Assembly: GCA_944321955.1 (NCBI GenBank)
Contig: CALUNG010000011.1
Coordinates: 1-64,000, forward strand
DNA: 64,000 nt
Reading direction: 5' to 3'
DNA from: an uncultured Alistipes sp.
GTDB taxonomy: Bacteria; Bacteroidota; Bacteroidia; Bacteroidales; Rikenellaceae
Shown here: piece after piece, positions 44,620 through 53,044 of the stretch
Layout of the letters: each line of letters begins with the position of its first letter
Position numbering within the stretch: the stretch's first letter is position 1
Position numbers and translations under genes: made by a program
Notes under the pieces: model-generated
Told to the model about the DNA's origin: nothing
What the model saw: the letters and a program-made list of their open reading frames with translations, nothing else
Databases searched by the model: none

Positions 44620-47522
44620 AAAACAAGACCGTAATCTACGTTATCGTCGCCGCCGTGGCAATCATCGCCCTCGTGTGGCTCATCACGTCGTTCCAGCTGA
44701 AGATGGAGCAGTCGTTCGGGCGCTTCGTATCGTGGGGACTCATACTGCTGCTGGTATTCGCCGCCGGGTGGGTCACGGGCCGCTTCGGAGGCCGAAAGGA
44801 GAAGAACGGTGGCAAAGAGCGGCCTTGCGAAACCCCTACCCACATGATGAAGAGGCTCTCGATATTCATAATCGCCATGCTGGCCGCAACAACCGCCTGC
44901 GGAGCCGGAATCGGACCTTCGCGGCTTACGTGCGAGCACAGCCCCGAGCCTCTGACAGAGAATATCGCACCCCGGTTCTCCTGGGTGAACGAGCCTGCGG
45001 ACGACCGCAACGGAGCCGGACAAAGCGCCTACCGCATCAGGGTGGCGACGTCGCCCGACTTTAGCCGCCGTTCGCTCGTATGGGACAGCGGCAGGGTCGA
45101 ATCCGAAAGGTCGCTCTACGTCGTCTATGGCGGGCCCGCACTCGTCCCGTGCGAGACATACTGGTGGCAGGTGCGCGTCTGGGACGAGCGAGGCAGGGCT
45201 TCGGAGTGGAGCGATGCGGCCAGATGGCATACGGGCATCTTCTCGCCCGACGGCTGGAAGGGGCGCTGGATCGGCGTACCGTGGCAGGGCGAGGAGTCGT
45301 ACGATGTCGCCGCAAGCCGGACGGTATCTCCCGCACCGCTGCTGCGACGCGAATTTACGCTCGGCAAGGAGGTGGCCGAAGCCCGCTTCTACGGCACGGG
45401 ACTCGGGTATTTCGAACTCTACGTGAACGGCAGCCGGATAGGCGACGAATACCTCTCGCCGAACCAGACGAACTACGACCGGAGACCGAAACTCACCGAA
45501 AGCAAAATCGTGGTGCCGGATCCCTTCAATGAATACACGGTCATGTATATGAGCCATGACATTACGCCTTTCGTGCACAAGGGCGACAATGTCGTCGGGG
45601 CGCTCCTCGGCAACGGATTCTACTGCCTCACGAAATACTGGGCAACGCTCGGGTACGGCTCGCCGCGGATGATGGGCCAGATCGAGATAACATATACCGA
45701 CGGCAGCCGTGAAACCATCCCCACCGACACGCTGTGGCGATGCACCCGCAGCGCCATAGTCAGCGACCAGATATACGGCGGCGAACATTACGACGCCCGG
45801 CTCGAACATGACGGCTGGAACCTGCCCGGATATGACGATTCGGCATGGGAGGCCGCCGTCGGGCGGAAAGCCCCCTGCGGCAAACTGATACCGCAGAACG
45901 GCCCCGCGGACCGCATCACGGCCCGATATGCCCCCGAATCGCTGGAACGGCTGTCGAACGGCGTGTGGAGGGTGTCGTTCCCGGAGGAGATATCGGGGTG
46001 GGTCGAACTGCGCCATCTCGACCTCGAACGGGGCGAGCGTATCGATATACGCTACATCAACGAGATGCCAAACGGTTCCAACTCCTACACCGCAAAAGGC
46101 TCGGGCGACGAGTCGTATCACGCCCGCTTCACGTGGTTCGTATTCTCTCAGGTCGAGATATCGGGCATCGATTCGCTGAAGGCCGGAAACATCGAGGCGC
46201 ATGCCGTCAATTCGGACGTGAGGAGCGTTTCGCGATTCTCCACATCGAACGGGCTGCTCGATACGATAAACCACATCTGGAGACGCTCACAACTCGACAA
46301 CATGCACGGCTCGCTGGCCAGCGACTGCCCCCACCGCGAACGCTCGGCATACACGGGCGACGGACAACTGGCCTGCGTCACCGTAATGCACAATTTCGAC
46401 ACGCGCAGCTTCTACGACAAGTGGATACGCGACATACGCGGGGCACAGCGCCCCGACGGATACGTGCCTAACGCCGCCCCGTGGCAGCCCGGCTGCGGCG
46501 GAGGCGTCGGATGGGGGTTGGCCATCGAGGTGATGCCATGGGAGTTTTACATGCATTACGGAGACGTGCGCCTGCTTGAGGAGAATTTCGAAGCCATGAA
46601 GGCACATACGTGCAACATGCTCCAGTGGGTCGGCGACGACGGCACCATGGAGAGCCGGCATCCGCAGTACTGGCTCAATCTGGGAGACTGGCTCGCCCCA
46701 CGGCAGAATCCCGAAAAGGCCCTGGTGCATACGTTCTGTCTGTGGCTGGCGGCCGACATCACAAGCCGCACGGCCGGGGTGCTCGGTTTCGACGGCGACA
46801 GGGTGCGTTTCGCCGCCCTGCGCGACAGCACGGCCCGGGCATTCCACCGCCGCTTCTACAACGCCGCCGAGGGCTCCTACGGCAAATACGGAAGCAACGT
46901 GCTGGCCCTGCGCATGGGTGTTCCCGACGAATGCCGCAGCAAAGTCATCGGGGCCCTCAAACGCAACCTCCGCGAGACGGACAACCACATAGACACCGGC
47001 ATTATCGGCACGCGCTACCTGTTCGAGGTGCTGTGCGACTGCGGACTCGAGGAGCTCGCCTATGAGATAATAAACAAACGCACCCAACCGGGATTCGGCT
47101 GGTGGATTGCACAGGGCGCCACGACCACATGGGAGCGCTGGGACGGTCGCGATTCGCGCAACCACCCCATGTTCGGCGGCGGCATAGGCTGGTTCTACCG
47201 CGACCTTGCGGGCCTGCGCATCATGGAACCCGGATTCCGCCGTTTCGAGGTGCGGCCCGTGATTCCGGACGGTCTCGACCGTGTGGAGTACTCGCTCGAT
47301 ACGGTTTACGGCACCATCGGCATACACTGGCGACGCGACGGCAACCGTTTCACGCTCGACTGCACCGTCCCGGTCGGCACCGAGGCGACGGTATGCGTGC
47401 CGTGCGGCACGGAAGCCGCCGCATGCAGCAACCGAATCCCCCATGAAAAGGTGTCGGACGGCCGCACCATCTACGTGACGCCGCCAGGCCATTACCGTTT
47501 TGAAAGTCTCCTGACACAATGA
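44616..47522 (+). CDS. Two-TM segment in frame with GH78 alpha-L-rhamnosidase
   Basis: The frame starting MKNKTVIYVIVA at 44616 (ATGA overlap with mqnB) holds two TM helices (TVIYVIVAAVAIIALVWLI and GLILLLVFAAGWVTG). It runs without a stop through KEKNGGKERPCETPTHM into an enzyme start at 44847, MKRLSIFIIAMLAATTAC, a lipoprotein signal. From there the 891 residues are GH78: fibronectin-type domain (PRFSWVNEP to DSGRVES), Bac_rhamnosid_N (VAEARFYGTGLGYFELYVNG), an (alpha/alpha)6 barrel with LASDCPHRERSAYTGDGQ and GFGWWIAQGATTTWERWDGR, then a C-terminal beta domain. It releases terminal alpha-L-rhamnose. The likely functional start of the enzyme is 44847; the 2-TM part may be a separate small protein that lost its stop. 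mqnD overlaps the end by 4 nt. Confidence 0.85.
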   Translation: MKNKTVIYVIVAAVAIIALVWLITSFQLKMEQSFGRFVSWGLILLLVFAAGWVTGRFGGRKEKNGGKERPCETPTHMMKRLSIFIIAMLAATTACGAGIGPSRLTCEHSPEPLTENIAPRFSWVNEPADDRNGAGQSAYRIRVATSPDFSRRSLVWDSGRVESERSLYVVYGGPALVPCETYWWQVRVWDERGRASEWSDAARWHTGIFSPDGWKGRWIGVPWQGEESYDVAASRTVSPAPLLRREFTLGKEVAEARFYGTGLGYFELYVNGSRIGDEYLSPNQTNYDRRPKLTESKIVVPDPFNEYTVMYMSHDITPFVHKGDNVVGALLGNGFYCLTKYWATLGYGSPRMMGQIEITYTDGSRETIPTDTLWRCTRSAIVSDQIYGGEHYDARLEHDGWNLPGYDDSAWEAAVGRKAPCGKLIPQNGPADRITARYAPESLERLSNGVWRVSFPEEISGWVELRHLDLERGERIDIRYINEMPNGSNSYTAKGSGDESYHARFTWFVFSQVEISGIDSLKAGNIEAHAVNSDVRSVSRFSTSNGLLDTINHIWRRSQLDNMHGSLASDCPHRERSAYTGDGQLACVTVMHNFDTRSFYDKWIRDIRGAQRPDGYVPNAAPWQPGCGGGVGWGLAIEVMPWEFYMHYGDVRLLEENFEAMKAHTCNMLQWVGDDGTMESRHPQYWLNLGDWLAPRQNPEKALVHTFCLWLAADITSRTAGVLGFDGDRVRFAALRDSTARAFHRRFYNAAEGSYGKYGSNVLALRMGVPDECRSKVIGALKRNLRETDNHIDTGIIGTRYLFEVLCDCGLEELAYEIINKRTQPGFGWWIAQGATTTWERWDGRDSRNHPMFGGGIGWFYRDLAGLRIMEPGFRRFEVRPVIPDGLDRVEYSLDTVYGTIGIHWRRDGNRFTLDCTVPVGTEATVCVPCGTEAAACSNRIPHEKVSDGRTIYVTPPGHYRFESLLTQ

Positions 47523-48310
47523 ACAAGATGAACGAAAAACTGTCGCTGAAGATATCGCCCTGCCCCAACGACACCTTCGCATTCGATGCCGTCGTAAACC
47601 GGCGCATCGACACCCGGGGCATGGAGTTCGACGTGGGGTACGCCGACATCGAGGAGCTGAACCGCGGTGTACTGGAGGGCGGGCCCGACATCAGCAAGAT
47701 AAGCACCTCGCTGCTGCCCGCCATCGCCGACCGCTACGAACTGCTCGACAGCGGATCGGCCCTCGGACGCGGCAACGGGCAGCTGCTCGTGCGCCGCAAG
47801 GGCGACACCTCGCCCATACGCCGTGTGGCGATACCGGGCGTCTACACCACGGCCAACGCCATGCTGACGCACTTCTTCCCCGAGATCACCGACAAGACGC
47901 CCGTGCTCTTCTCGCAGATAGCCGAAGCCGTCGAGCGCGGCGATTACGACGCCGGCGTGCTGATACACGAGGGCCGTTTCGTCTACGACCGACGCAATCT
48001 GGAACTCGTGGCCGACCTCGGCGCCCTGTGGGAGCGCGAGACGGGATTGCCGCTGCCGCTGGGGGCAATAGTCATACGGCGCTCGCTGCCCGAAGAGGTC
48101 AAACGCGGCTTCGAACGTCTGCTCGCCGAGAGCGTGCGCTTCGCCTTTGCCCACCCGACTCTCTCGCGCGAATATGTCAAGAGCCATGCACAGGAGATGG
48201 AGGACAGTGTCATCGACCGCCACATTAAGCTGTTCGTCAACGACTTCACCGTGTCGCTCGGAGACGAGGGACGCCGCGCCGTAGAAAAACTGACCGGCAT
48301 AAAGGTTTGA
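47519..48310 (+). CDS. mqnD: 1,4-dihydroxy-6-naphthoate synthase
   Basis: 263 residues. LKISPCPNDTFAFDAVVNRRID, VGYADIEELNRGVLEGGPD, ISKISTSLLPAI and LGRGNGQLLVRR followed by a periplasmic-binding-protein-like second lobe match MqnD. It converts cyclic dehypoxanthinyl futalosine to 1,4-dihydroxy-6-naphthoate, the last dedicated step before prenylation. The ATG overlaps the GH78 stop (ATGA). It is the last gene of the operon; a terminator follows. Confidence 0.93.
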   Translation: MNKMNEKLSLKISPCPNDTFAFDAVVNRRIDTRGMEFDVGYADIEELNRGVLEGGPDISKISTSLLPAIADRYELLDSGSALGRGNGQLLVRRKGDTSPIRRVAIPGVYTTANAMLTHFFPEITDKTPVLFSQIAEAVERGDYDAGVLIHEGRFVYDRRNLELVADLGALWERETGLPLPLGAIVIRRSLPEEVKRGFERLLAESVRFAFAHPTLSREYVKSHAQEMEDSVIDRHIKLFVNDFTVSLGDEGRRAVEKLTGIKV

Positions 48311-48674
48311 TTTACCGGCTGCAGCACGGCCGTTTGGTTCTCCGGGCTGCACCGCGGACGTTGAAGTTCCGCAACACCGCGGCCGTTTGGCTCTCCGTGC
48401 GGCCGCCGCTCAACAGCAGCAATATTCAGACACGACCGTGCCGCCCACTGTGGACGGCACGGTTTTTCATTGCCGGAGCGACGCCGACAATTTCCGCACG
48501 GCACGTTGTCCAGGAGCCGCCATCGCCCCAAAATCCTTACGTCAAAACAGCCGGTCAGGCCCGCCATAAACAAAACAGGTCACCCCGCCGGCATGCGGAC
48601 ATACTTCTAAAAAAGAGGCCGCACAGACCCAAAAAATCACGAAAAAGAACCCCGTCGGGCGATTTTTTCATTTA
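48311..48674. other. Intergenic region between mqnD and the EF-G paralogue
   Basis: About 360 nt without a convincing gene. It contains two imperfect copies of GGCCGTTTGG(T/C)TCTCC (near 48328 and 48381) and the operon terminator at 48435-48468. The EF-G promoter follows at 48679. Confidence 0.55.
48435..48468 (+). terminator. Terminator of the 34-48 kb operon
   Basis: 9-bp stem ACCGTGCCG / CGGCACGGT (48435-48443 with 48455-48463) followed by TTTTC. Confidence 0.75.
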
Positions 48675-48678
48675 TTGC

Positions 48679-48709
48679 ATTGCATTCTCGAAAATTTTTC
48701 ATAAGTTTA
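48679..48709 (+). promoter_or_regulatory. Promoter of the EF-G paralogue
   Basis: ATTG (48679-48682), 19-base spacer, TAAGTTTA (48702-48709): one mismatch in each box. The start codon is at 48750. Confidence 0.5.
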
Positions 48710-48749
48710 TAGACTGAAAACGAAAATCAAACCTTAAAACTGTTCAGAT

Positions 48750-50903
48750 ATGAAAAATTATTCAGCACGTGAAATCAAGAACATCGTTCTTGTCGGAGCC
48801 CCGGGCACGGGGAAAACTACCCTTGCAGAAGCGATGGCCTATGAGGGGAAGGTTATCGACCGCAGGGGTAGTATCGAAAACAACAATACCCTGTCGGACA
48901 ACACCGACATCGAGCACGAATACAAACGCTCGATCTATTCGACCATCCTCTTTACGGAGTTCATGGACCGTAAACTCAATATCATCGACTGCCCGGGTTC
49001 GGACGACTTCTGCGGCAGCCTCTTCTCGGCATTCAAGGTGGGCGACGTGGGCATCATGCTCTTCAATGCGCAGGTCGGCTGGGAGGTCGGCAGCGAAATA
49101 CAGTCGCGCTACGCCCGCATTCTGAACAAACCGCTGATCGGCGTGATCAACCAGCTCGACGCCGACAAGGCCAACTTCGAGGCCGCTTACGAGAGCATCA
49201 AGGCCGCCTCGCAGGTCAAGCCCGTGCTGGTACAGTATCCCGTAAACCAGGGTGCAGGCTTCAATGCCTTCATCGACGTGCTGATGATGAAGATGTACCG
49301 CTTCACCGACGAAAACGGTACGCGCGAGGAGCTGCCAATACCGGCCGAAGAGGAGGAGCGCGCAAAGGCCCTCAACCAGGAGCTCGTGGAGATGGCCGCC
49401 GAACATGACGACGCCCTCATGGAGCTCTATTTCGAGAAGGGTACGCTTACGCAGGACGACATACGCGCCGGACTGAAGATCGGCGTGGCTCGCCGCGAGG
49501 TTATGCCCATATTCTGCACCAGCGGCAAACGCGACATCGGTACCAAACGTCTCATGGAATTCATCATCAACGTGGCCCCGGGTCCGCTTACGGCACCCAG
49601 GTTCCTGGCTACCGACGGTTCGGAGATCGAACCCGATGCCGATGCCCCGACCGTGGCGTTCATCTTCAAGAGCCAGCTCGAACAGCACATAGGCGAAATA
49701 TCGTACATGCGCGTCATTCGCGGCAAGGTGACCGAAGGCATGGAGCTCGTCAACTCGCGTACGGGCAACAAGGAGAAGATATCGCAGCTCTTCGCCGTAG
49801 CCGGCAAGAACCGCATAAAGGTCTCGGAACTCTCGGCCGGTGACATCGGATGCACCGTCAAGCTCAAGGGTTCGCGCACGAACGACACGCTGGCTGCCGC
49901 CAACGCCCCCGTGACGGTCGAGCCCATCGTATTCCCCGAACCGCGCTACCGCGCCGCCGTCAAGGCCAAGGAGCAGAAGGAGGAGGAGCGTCTGGGCAAA
50001 CTGCTCAACGACGCCAAATATGAAGATCCGACGATTCTGGTCGCATACTCCAAGGAGCTGAAGCAGACGATAATACAGGGTCAGGGCGAACACCACCTCA
50101 ACATTCTCAAGGCACGTCTGGCCAACGAGAACAAGCTCGAGATCGAATACTTCGCACCGAAGATCCCCTACCGCGAAACCATCACCAAGGTGGCCCAGGC
50201 CGACTACCGCCACAAGAAGCAGTCGGGCGGCGCCGGACAGTTCGGCGAGGTGCACATGATCATCGAACCCTACTACGAGGGTATGCCCGAACCGACCAAA
50301 TACAAGGTCAACGGCAAGGATATCACCGTGAACATCAAGGGCAAGGAGGAGTACGACCTCGAATGGGGCGGCAAACTCCAGTTCTACAACTCGATCGTCG
50401 GCGGTGCCATCGACGCGCGCTTCATGCCCGCAATCCTCAAGGGTATCATGGAGAAGATGGACGAGGGTCCGCTTACGGGTTCCTACGCACGCGACATCCG
50501 CGTCGTGATCTACGACGGCAAGATGCACCCGGTAGACTCGAATGAAATATCGTTCAAGCTGGCTGCCCGCAACGCCTTCAAGGAGGCATTCCGCAATGCC
50601 GGTCCCAAGATCATGGAGCCCATCTACAACGTCGAGGTGCTCACCCCGAGCGAATACATGGGTGCCGTGATGAGCGACCTGCAGAACCGCCGCGCCATGA
50701 TCATGGGCATGGAGTCCGACAAGGGCTTCGACCGCCTCAACGCACGCGTGCCTCTGGCCGAACTCTACCGCTACTCGACGACGCTCTCGTCGCTCACCTC
50801 GGGTGCCGCGACATACTCCATGCAGTTCGCGTCGTACGAGCAGGTTCCGGCCGACGTACAGGAGAAGCTGCTCAAGGCCTACACCGATACCGACGAAGAG
50901 TAA
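48750..50903 (+). CDS. Elongation factor G paralogue (EF-G2 type) with degenerate GTPase motifs
   Basis: 717 residues with the full five-domain EF-G layout: G domain (1-280), domain II (about 300-395), III (about 400-470), IV (about 480-610) and V (about 615-690; NRRAMIMGMESDKGF). The P-loop GAPGTGKTT (16-24) is intact. The switch I RGITI is replaced by RSIYS (60-64), the G3 DTPGHVDF by DCPGSDDF (80-87, no catalytic His), and the G4 NKxD by NQLD (134-137). Bacteroides EF-G2 is a known paralogue of this kind that lacks GTPase activity and is used under nutrient limitation. By the same residues this protein probably promotes translocation without GTP hydrolysis. Monocistronic with a strong terminator. 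Confidence 0.88.
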   Translation: MKNYSAREIKNIVLVGAPGTGKTTLAEAMAYEGKVIDRRGSIENNNTLSDNTDIEHEYKRSIYSTILFTEFMDRKLNIIDCPGSDDFCGSLFSAFKVGDVGIMLFNAQVGWEVGSEIQSRYARILNKPLIGVINQLDADKANFEAAYESIKAASQVKPVLVQYPVNQGAGFNAFIDVLMMKMYRFTDENGTREELPIPAEEEERAKALNQELVEMAAEHDDALMELYFEKGTLTQDDIRAGLKIGVARREVMPIFCTSGKRDIGTKRLMEFIINVAPGPLTAPRFLATDGSEIEPDADAPTVAFIFKSQLEQHIGEISYMRVIRGKVTEGMELVNSRTGNKEKISQLFAVAGKNRIKVSELSAGDIGCTVKLKGSRTNDTLAAANAPVTVEPIVFPEPRYRAAVKAKEQKEEERLGKLLNDAKYEDPTILVAYSKELKQTIIQGQGEHHLNILKARLANENKLEIEYFAPKIPYRETITKVAQADYRHKKQSGGAGQFGEVHMIIEPYYEGMPEPTKYKVNGKDITVNIKGKEEYDLEWGGKLQFYNSIVGGAIDARFMPAILKGIMEKMDEGPLTGSYARDIRVVIYDGKMHPVDSNEISFKLAARNAFKEAFRNAGPKIMEPIYNVEVLTPSEYMGAVMSDLQNRRAMIMGMESDKGFDRLNARVPLAELYRYSTTLSSLTSGAATYSMQFASYEQVPADVQEKLLKAYTDTDEE

Positions 50904-51167
50904 CGCCGGATCGGTCGCAAGCCAATACCGAAAGGCGGGCAATCCTTCCACGACGGAAGGGTTGCCCGCCCTCTCTTTTCCCGCAGGCGCCGGGTCGGAA
51001 GCCGCCACACGGGCCCGGCGAACAGGCACGGACGGAAATTTGTCGGAACGGCGCGGCCAGGCCCGGAAAGGTGTCGGAACGGCTGGGCTGAAAGAAACAT
51101 CGCACGCAACAGCTCCGGGCCAAAGGTATCGTCATGCCGTAGCTGAGCGCCGCATCATGAATAAAAA
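50904..51167. other. Intergenic region after the EF-G paralogue
   Basis: About 265 nt up to the next promoter (325 to the next gene). It holds the terminator at 50934-50980 and two TGTCGGAACGGC copies (near 51041 and 51072). No gene. Confidence 0.5.
50934..50980 (+). terminator. Terminator of the EF-G paralogue
   Basis: A long hairpin (50934-50949 with 50955-50970, one mismatch) of 16-base arms and a 5-base loop, followed by CTCTCTTTT. Confidence 0.82.
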
Positions 51168-51198
51168 TTTGATTTTCTCACGCAAAATCCGTATATTG
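51168..51198 (+). promoter_or_regulatory. Promoter of the first CarboxypepD-like mini-protein
   Basis: TTTG (51168-51171), 20-base spacer, TATATTG (51192-51198; like TAnnTTTG but one T short). The same box pair is found before the paralogue at 51717. Confidence 0.6.
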
Positions 51199-51228
51199 CG
51201 ATAGCGTGAACCACTAAAGATTACTGCT

Positions 51229-51606
51229 ATGAAAAAGAATCTCACCATACTGGCGGTAATACTCTCCGTCATGGGCGTAGCCTTCGCCCAGACGCCGCAG
51301 ACCGTATTCTTCACAGGCAAGACCCTCTACGCCACACTGCGTTTCAACGATCACGGCGTCAACTCGACCGCCGTACCGGGTGTCGACGTCACCTTCATCA
51401 CATCGCAGGGCGACACGCTGCGCGCCGTCTCCAACCAGGCAGGACGCTTCTCGCTTCCGGAGGTACCCACGGGACGGGCAACGGTAATACTCGAGGCCGA
51501 CGGTTACGAGAAGTCGACCGTCGAGATCGAGATCGAGGACAACCAGCGCCACCGCGCCCACAAACACTTCGAACTTGAGAAGGCCGGCGACGAACGTCTG
51601 CAATAG
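51229..51606 (+). CDS. Secreted single-domain carboxypeptidase-regulatory-like protein (A)
   Basis: 125 residues with a signal peptide (MKKNLTILAVILSVMGVAFA). The mature part is one transthyretin/CarboxypepD_reg-like beta domain: VPGVDVTFITSQGDTLRA, VSNQAGRFSLPEVPTGRATVILEADGY. A short charged tail follows (FELEKAGDERLQ). Member A of a family with 51717 (broken), 52584 and 53045, sharing ITSQGDTxR and a Glu-Lys-Ala tail. No catalytic motif; the domain usually binds or anchors. Own promoter and terminator. Confidence 0.75.
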   Translation: MKKNLTILAVILSVMGVAFAQTPQTVFFTGKTLYATLRFNDHGVNSTAVPGVDVTFITSQGDTLRAVSNQAGRFSLPEVPTGRATVILEADGYEKSTVEIEIEDNQRHRAHKHFELEKAGDERLQ

Positions 51607-51638
51607 CCACCGTCCCCGCCCGAACCGCACAAGCTACG

Positions 51639-51675
51639 ACGCACAATCCGTTTTTCGGGTTGTGCGTTTGTTTTT
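51639..51675 (+). terminator. Terminator after mini-protein A
   Basis: 12-base arms (51639-51650 with 51656-51667, one T-G pair) around TTTTT, then TTGTTTTT. It overlaps the -33 box of the next promoter. Confidence 0.78.
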
Positions 51676-51696
51676 ACGCATATTTTCACTATATTG
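51667..51696 (+). promoter_or_regulatory. Promoter of the frameshifted mini-protein (B)
   Basis: TTTG (51667-51670), 19-base spacer, TATATTG (51690-51696), the same arrangement as before member A. Confidence 0.6.
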
Positions 51697-51716
51697 CAAC
51701 ATCGAATCCCCCTCCC

Positions 51717-52114
51717 ATGAAGAAATCCATCATTTCCATTGCCGTAATCGTATTGATTGCCGGGGTCGCCTTTGCCGCGAGGCCAAAGACAGCCGTTTTC
51801 GTCGGGAATACCGCTTATGTCTCGAATATATTAGTCACCACAACAAATTGTATTCGGATTCCAGGAGCAGAGATCTCCATAATCACCTCACAAGGGGATA
51901 CCATGCGTACCGTATCGGACGAAACGGCATCGTTTATAATATAATTTCCAAAATGCCCGAAGGCCCCGCCACAATCAAAATCGAGGCCGAGGGTTATAAA
52001 GCCCTTATACGGCTGCTCGACATAAGGACCAACAGTTATGGCCGTTATTTCAAGCGGTTCGAGATGGAGAGAGCCGAAGCCGCCGCAAACGAGGAGACGG
52101 ACAAGGCGGAGTAA
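51717..52114 (+). pseudogene. Frameshifted carboxypeptidase-regulatory-like mini-protein (B)
   Basis: Starts MKKSIISIAVIVLIAGVAFA and reads IPGAEISIITSQGDTMRTVSDETASFII to a stop at 51942-51944. The homology with member D continues in another frame from about 51947 (KMPEGPATIKIEAEGYKAL...AAANEETDKAE) to the stop at 52114. Comparison with D at the junction shows about 5 extra bases (ATATA-like) in B just before the stop. So it is a recent frameshift of an otherwise intact gene, unless the first product (76 residues) is functional or a slippage event joins the frames. Confidence 0.82.
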
Positions 52115-52202
52115 TTATTTTTGAGAAAAAGGAATAGACATACGATAAATTATATCCCTCTGGGAAATTCAATCTAATTATTAACCTTAAAAACTTACAA
52201 CC

Positions 52203-52577
52203 ATGAAAAAAACTATTTTTTTATTGGTATTCTGTTTGGCATTAACAAGCGTTTATGCACAACAAAAGTTCAGCATTTCAGGAAGAGTTATAGATGCAGA
52301 TGACAAGGATTATATAGTTGGAGCATCTGTATATAATCAAGACAATGGAACAGGAACCGTAACTGACATTGACGGGAGATACTACTTAAGCGATGCAGAA
52401 GTAGGTGATCAGTTAAGGATAACTGATGTTAGATATATAGATAAATACCATGACATTAAGCACTCTGGTGCCCAACCTGACATTAAACTTGTGAGAGCAG
52501 GAGGAGGACTCGTTTTACAGAGCAAAATACCATTCTCCTCATACGATAAATACGCCGAAGAACAACCAAAACAATAG
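52203..52577 (+). CDS. AT-rich CarboxypepD_reg-like secreted protein (C)
   Basis: 124 residues with a signal peptide (MKKTIFLLVFCLALTSVYA). The domain is typical of TonB-receptor N-termini: SISGRVIDADDKDYIVGASV, then GTVTDIDGRYYLSDAEVGDQL. It lacks ITSQGDT and so is not a member of the A/B/D/E family. The tail is different (KYAEEQPKQ). Codon use is far AT-richer than its neighbours (many AAA, TTA, ATA, GAT), which suggests recent acquisition. It lies 6 nt before D and may be co-transcribed with it. Confidence 0.72.
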   Translation: MKKTIFLLVFCLALTSVYAQQKFSISGRVIDADDKDYIVGASVYNQDNGTGTVTDIDGRYYLSDAEVGDQLRITDVRYIDKYHDIKHSGAQPDIKLVRAGGGLVLQSKIPFSSYDKYAEEQPKQ

Positions 52578-52583
52578 CAAGCC

Positions 52584-52976
52584 ATGAAGAAAGCCATCAT
52601 TTCCATTGCCGTAATCGTGTTGATTGCCGGGGCCGCCTTTGCAGAAAGGCCAAAGACAGCCGTTTTCGTCGGTTGTACCGGATATCTTATATCAGAGACC
52701 CAAAAAATAGCTACTCAAATACACGGAGCAGAGATTTCCGTAATTACTTCCCAAGGGGATACCCTGCGTACTGTATCGGACGAAACGGCGTCGTTTGTAA
52801 TTCCCCAAACGCCTGAAGGTCCTGCAACAGTAAAGGTAGAGGCCGAAGGCTATAAAACACAGATACAGATACTCGATATAAGGGCCAACCGTGCCGGCCG
52901 TTATGTCAAAAATTTCTTTTTGGAGAAGGCCGAAGCCGCCGCAAACGGAGAGACGGACAAGGCGGAGCAAGAGTAA
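52584..52976 (+). CDS. Secreted single-domain carboxypeptidase-regulatory-like protein (D)
   Basis: 130 residues with signal peptide (MKKAIISIAVIVLIAGAAFA). Shared core: IHGAEISVITSQGDTLRT, VSDETASFVIPQTPEGPATV, VEAEGYKTQIQILD, tail LEKAEAAANGETDKAEQE. Nearest to the broken copy B, with which it shares most of the signal peptide and tail, so the pair arose by recent duplication. Starts 6 nt after C. Confidence 0.75.
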   Translation: MKKAIISIAVIVLIAGAAFAERPKTAVFVGCTGYLISETQKIATQIHGAEISVITSQGDTLRTVSDETASFVIPQTPEGPATVKVEAEGYKTQIQILDIRANRAGRYVKNFFLEKAEAAANGETDKAEQE

Positions 52977-53044
52977 ACGACCATGGCCCGGTCCCGCAGC
53001 CGGAAACTGCGGGGCCGGAAACAGGTCATAAAAAGAATACTGAT

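Noticed and set aside
48762-51029. Open frame of 755 codons on the minus strand
   Set aside because: Shadow of the EF-G paralogue, which has complete family motifs on the other strand.
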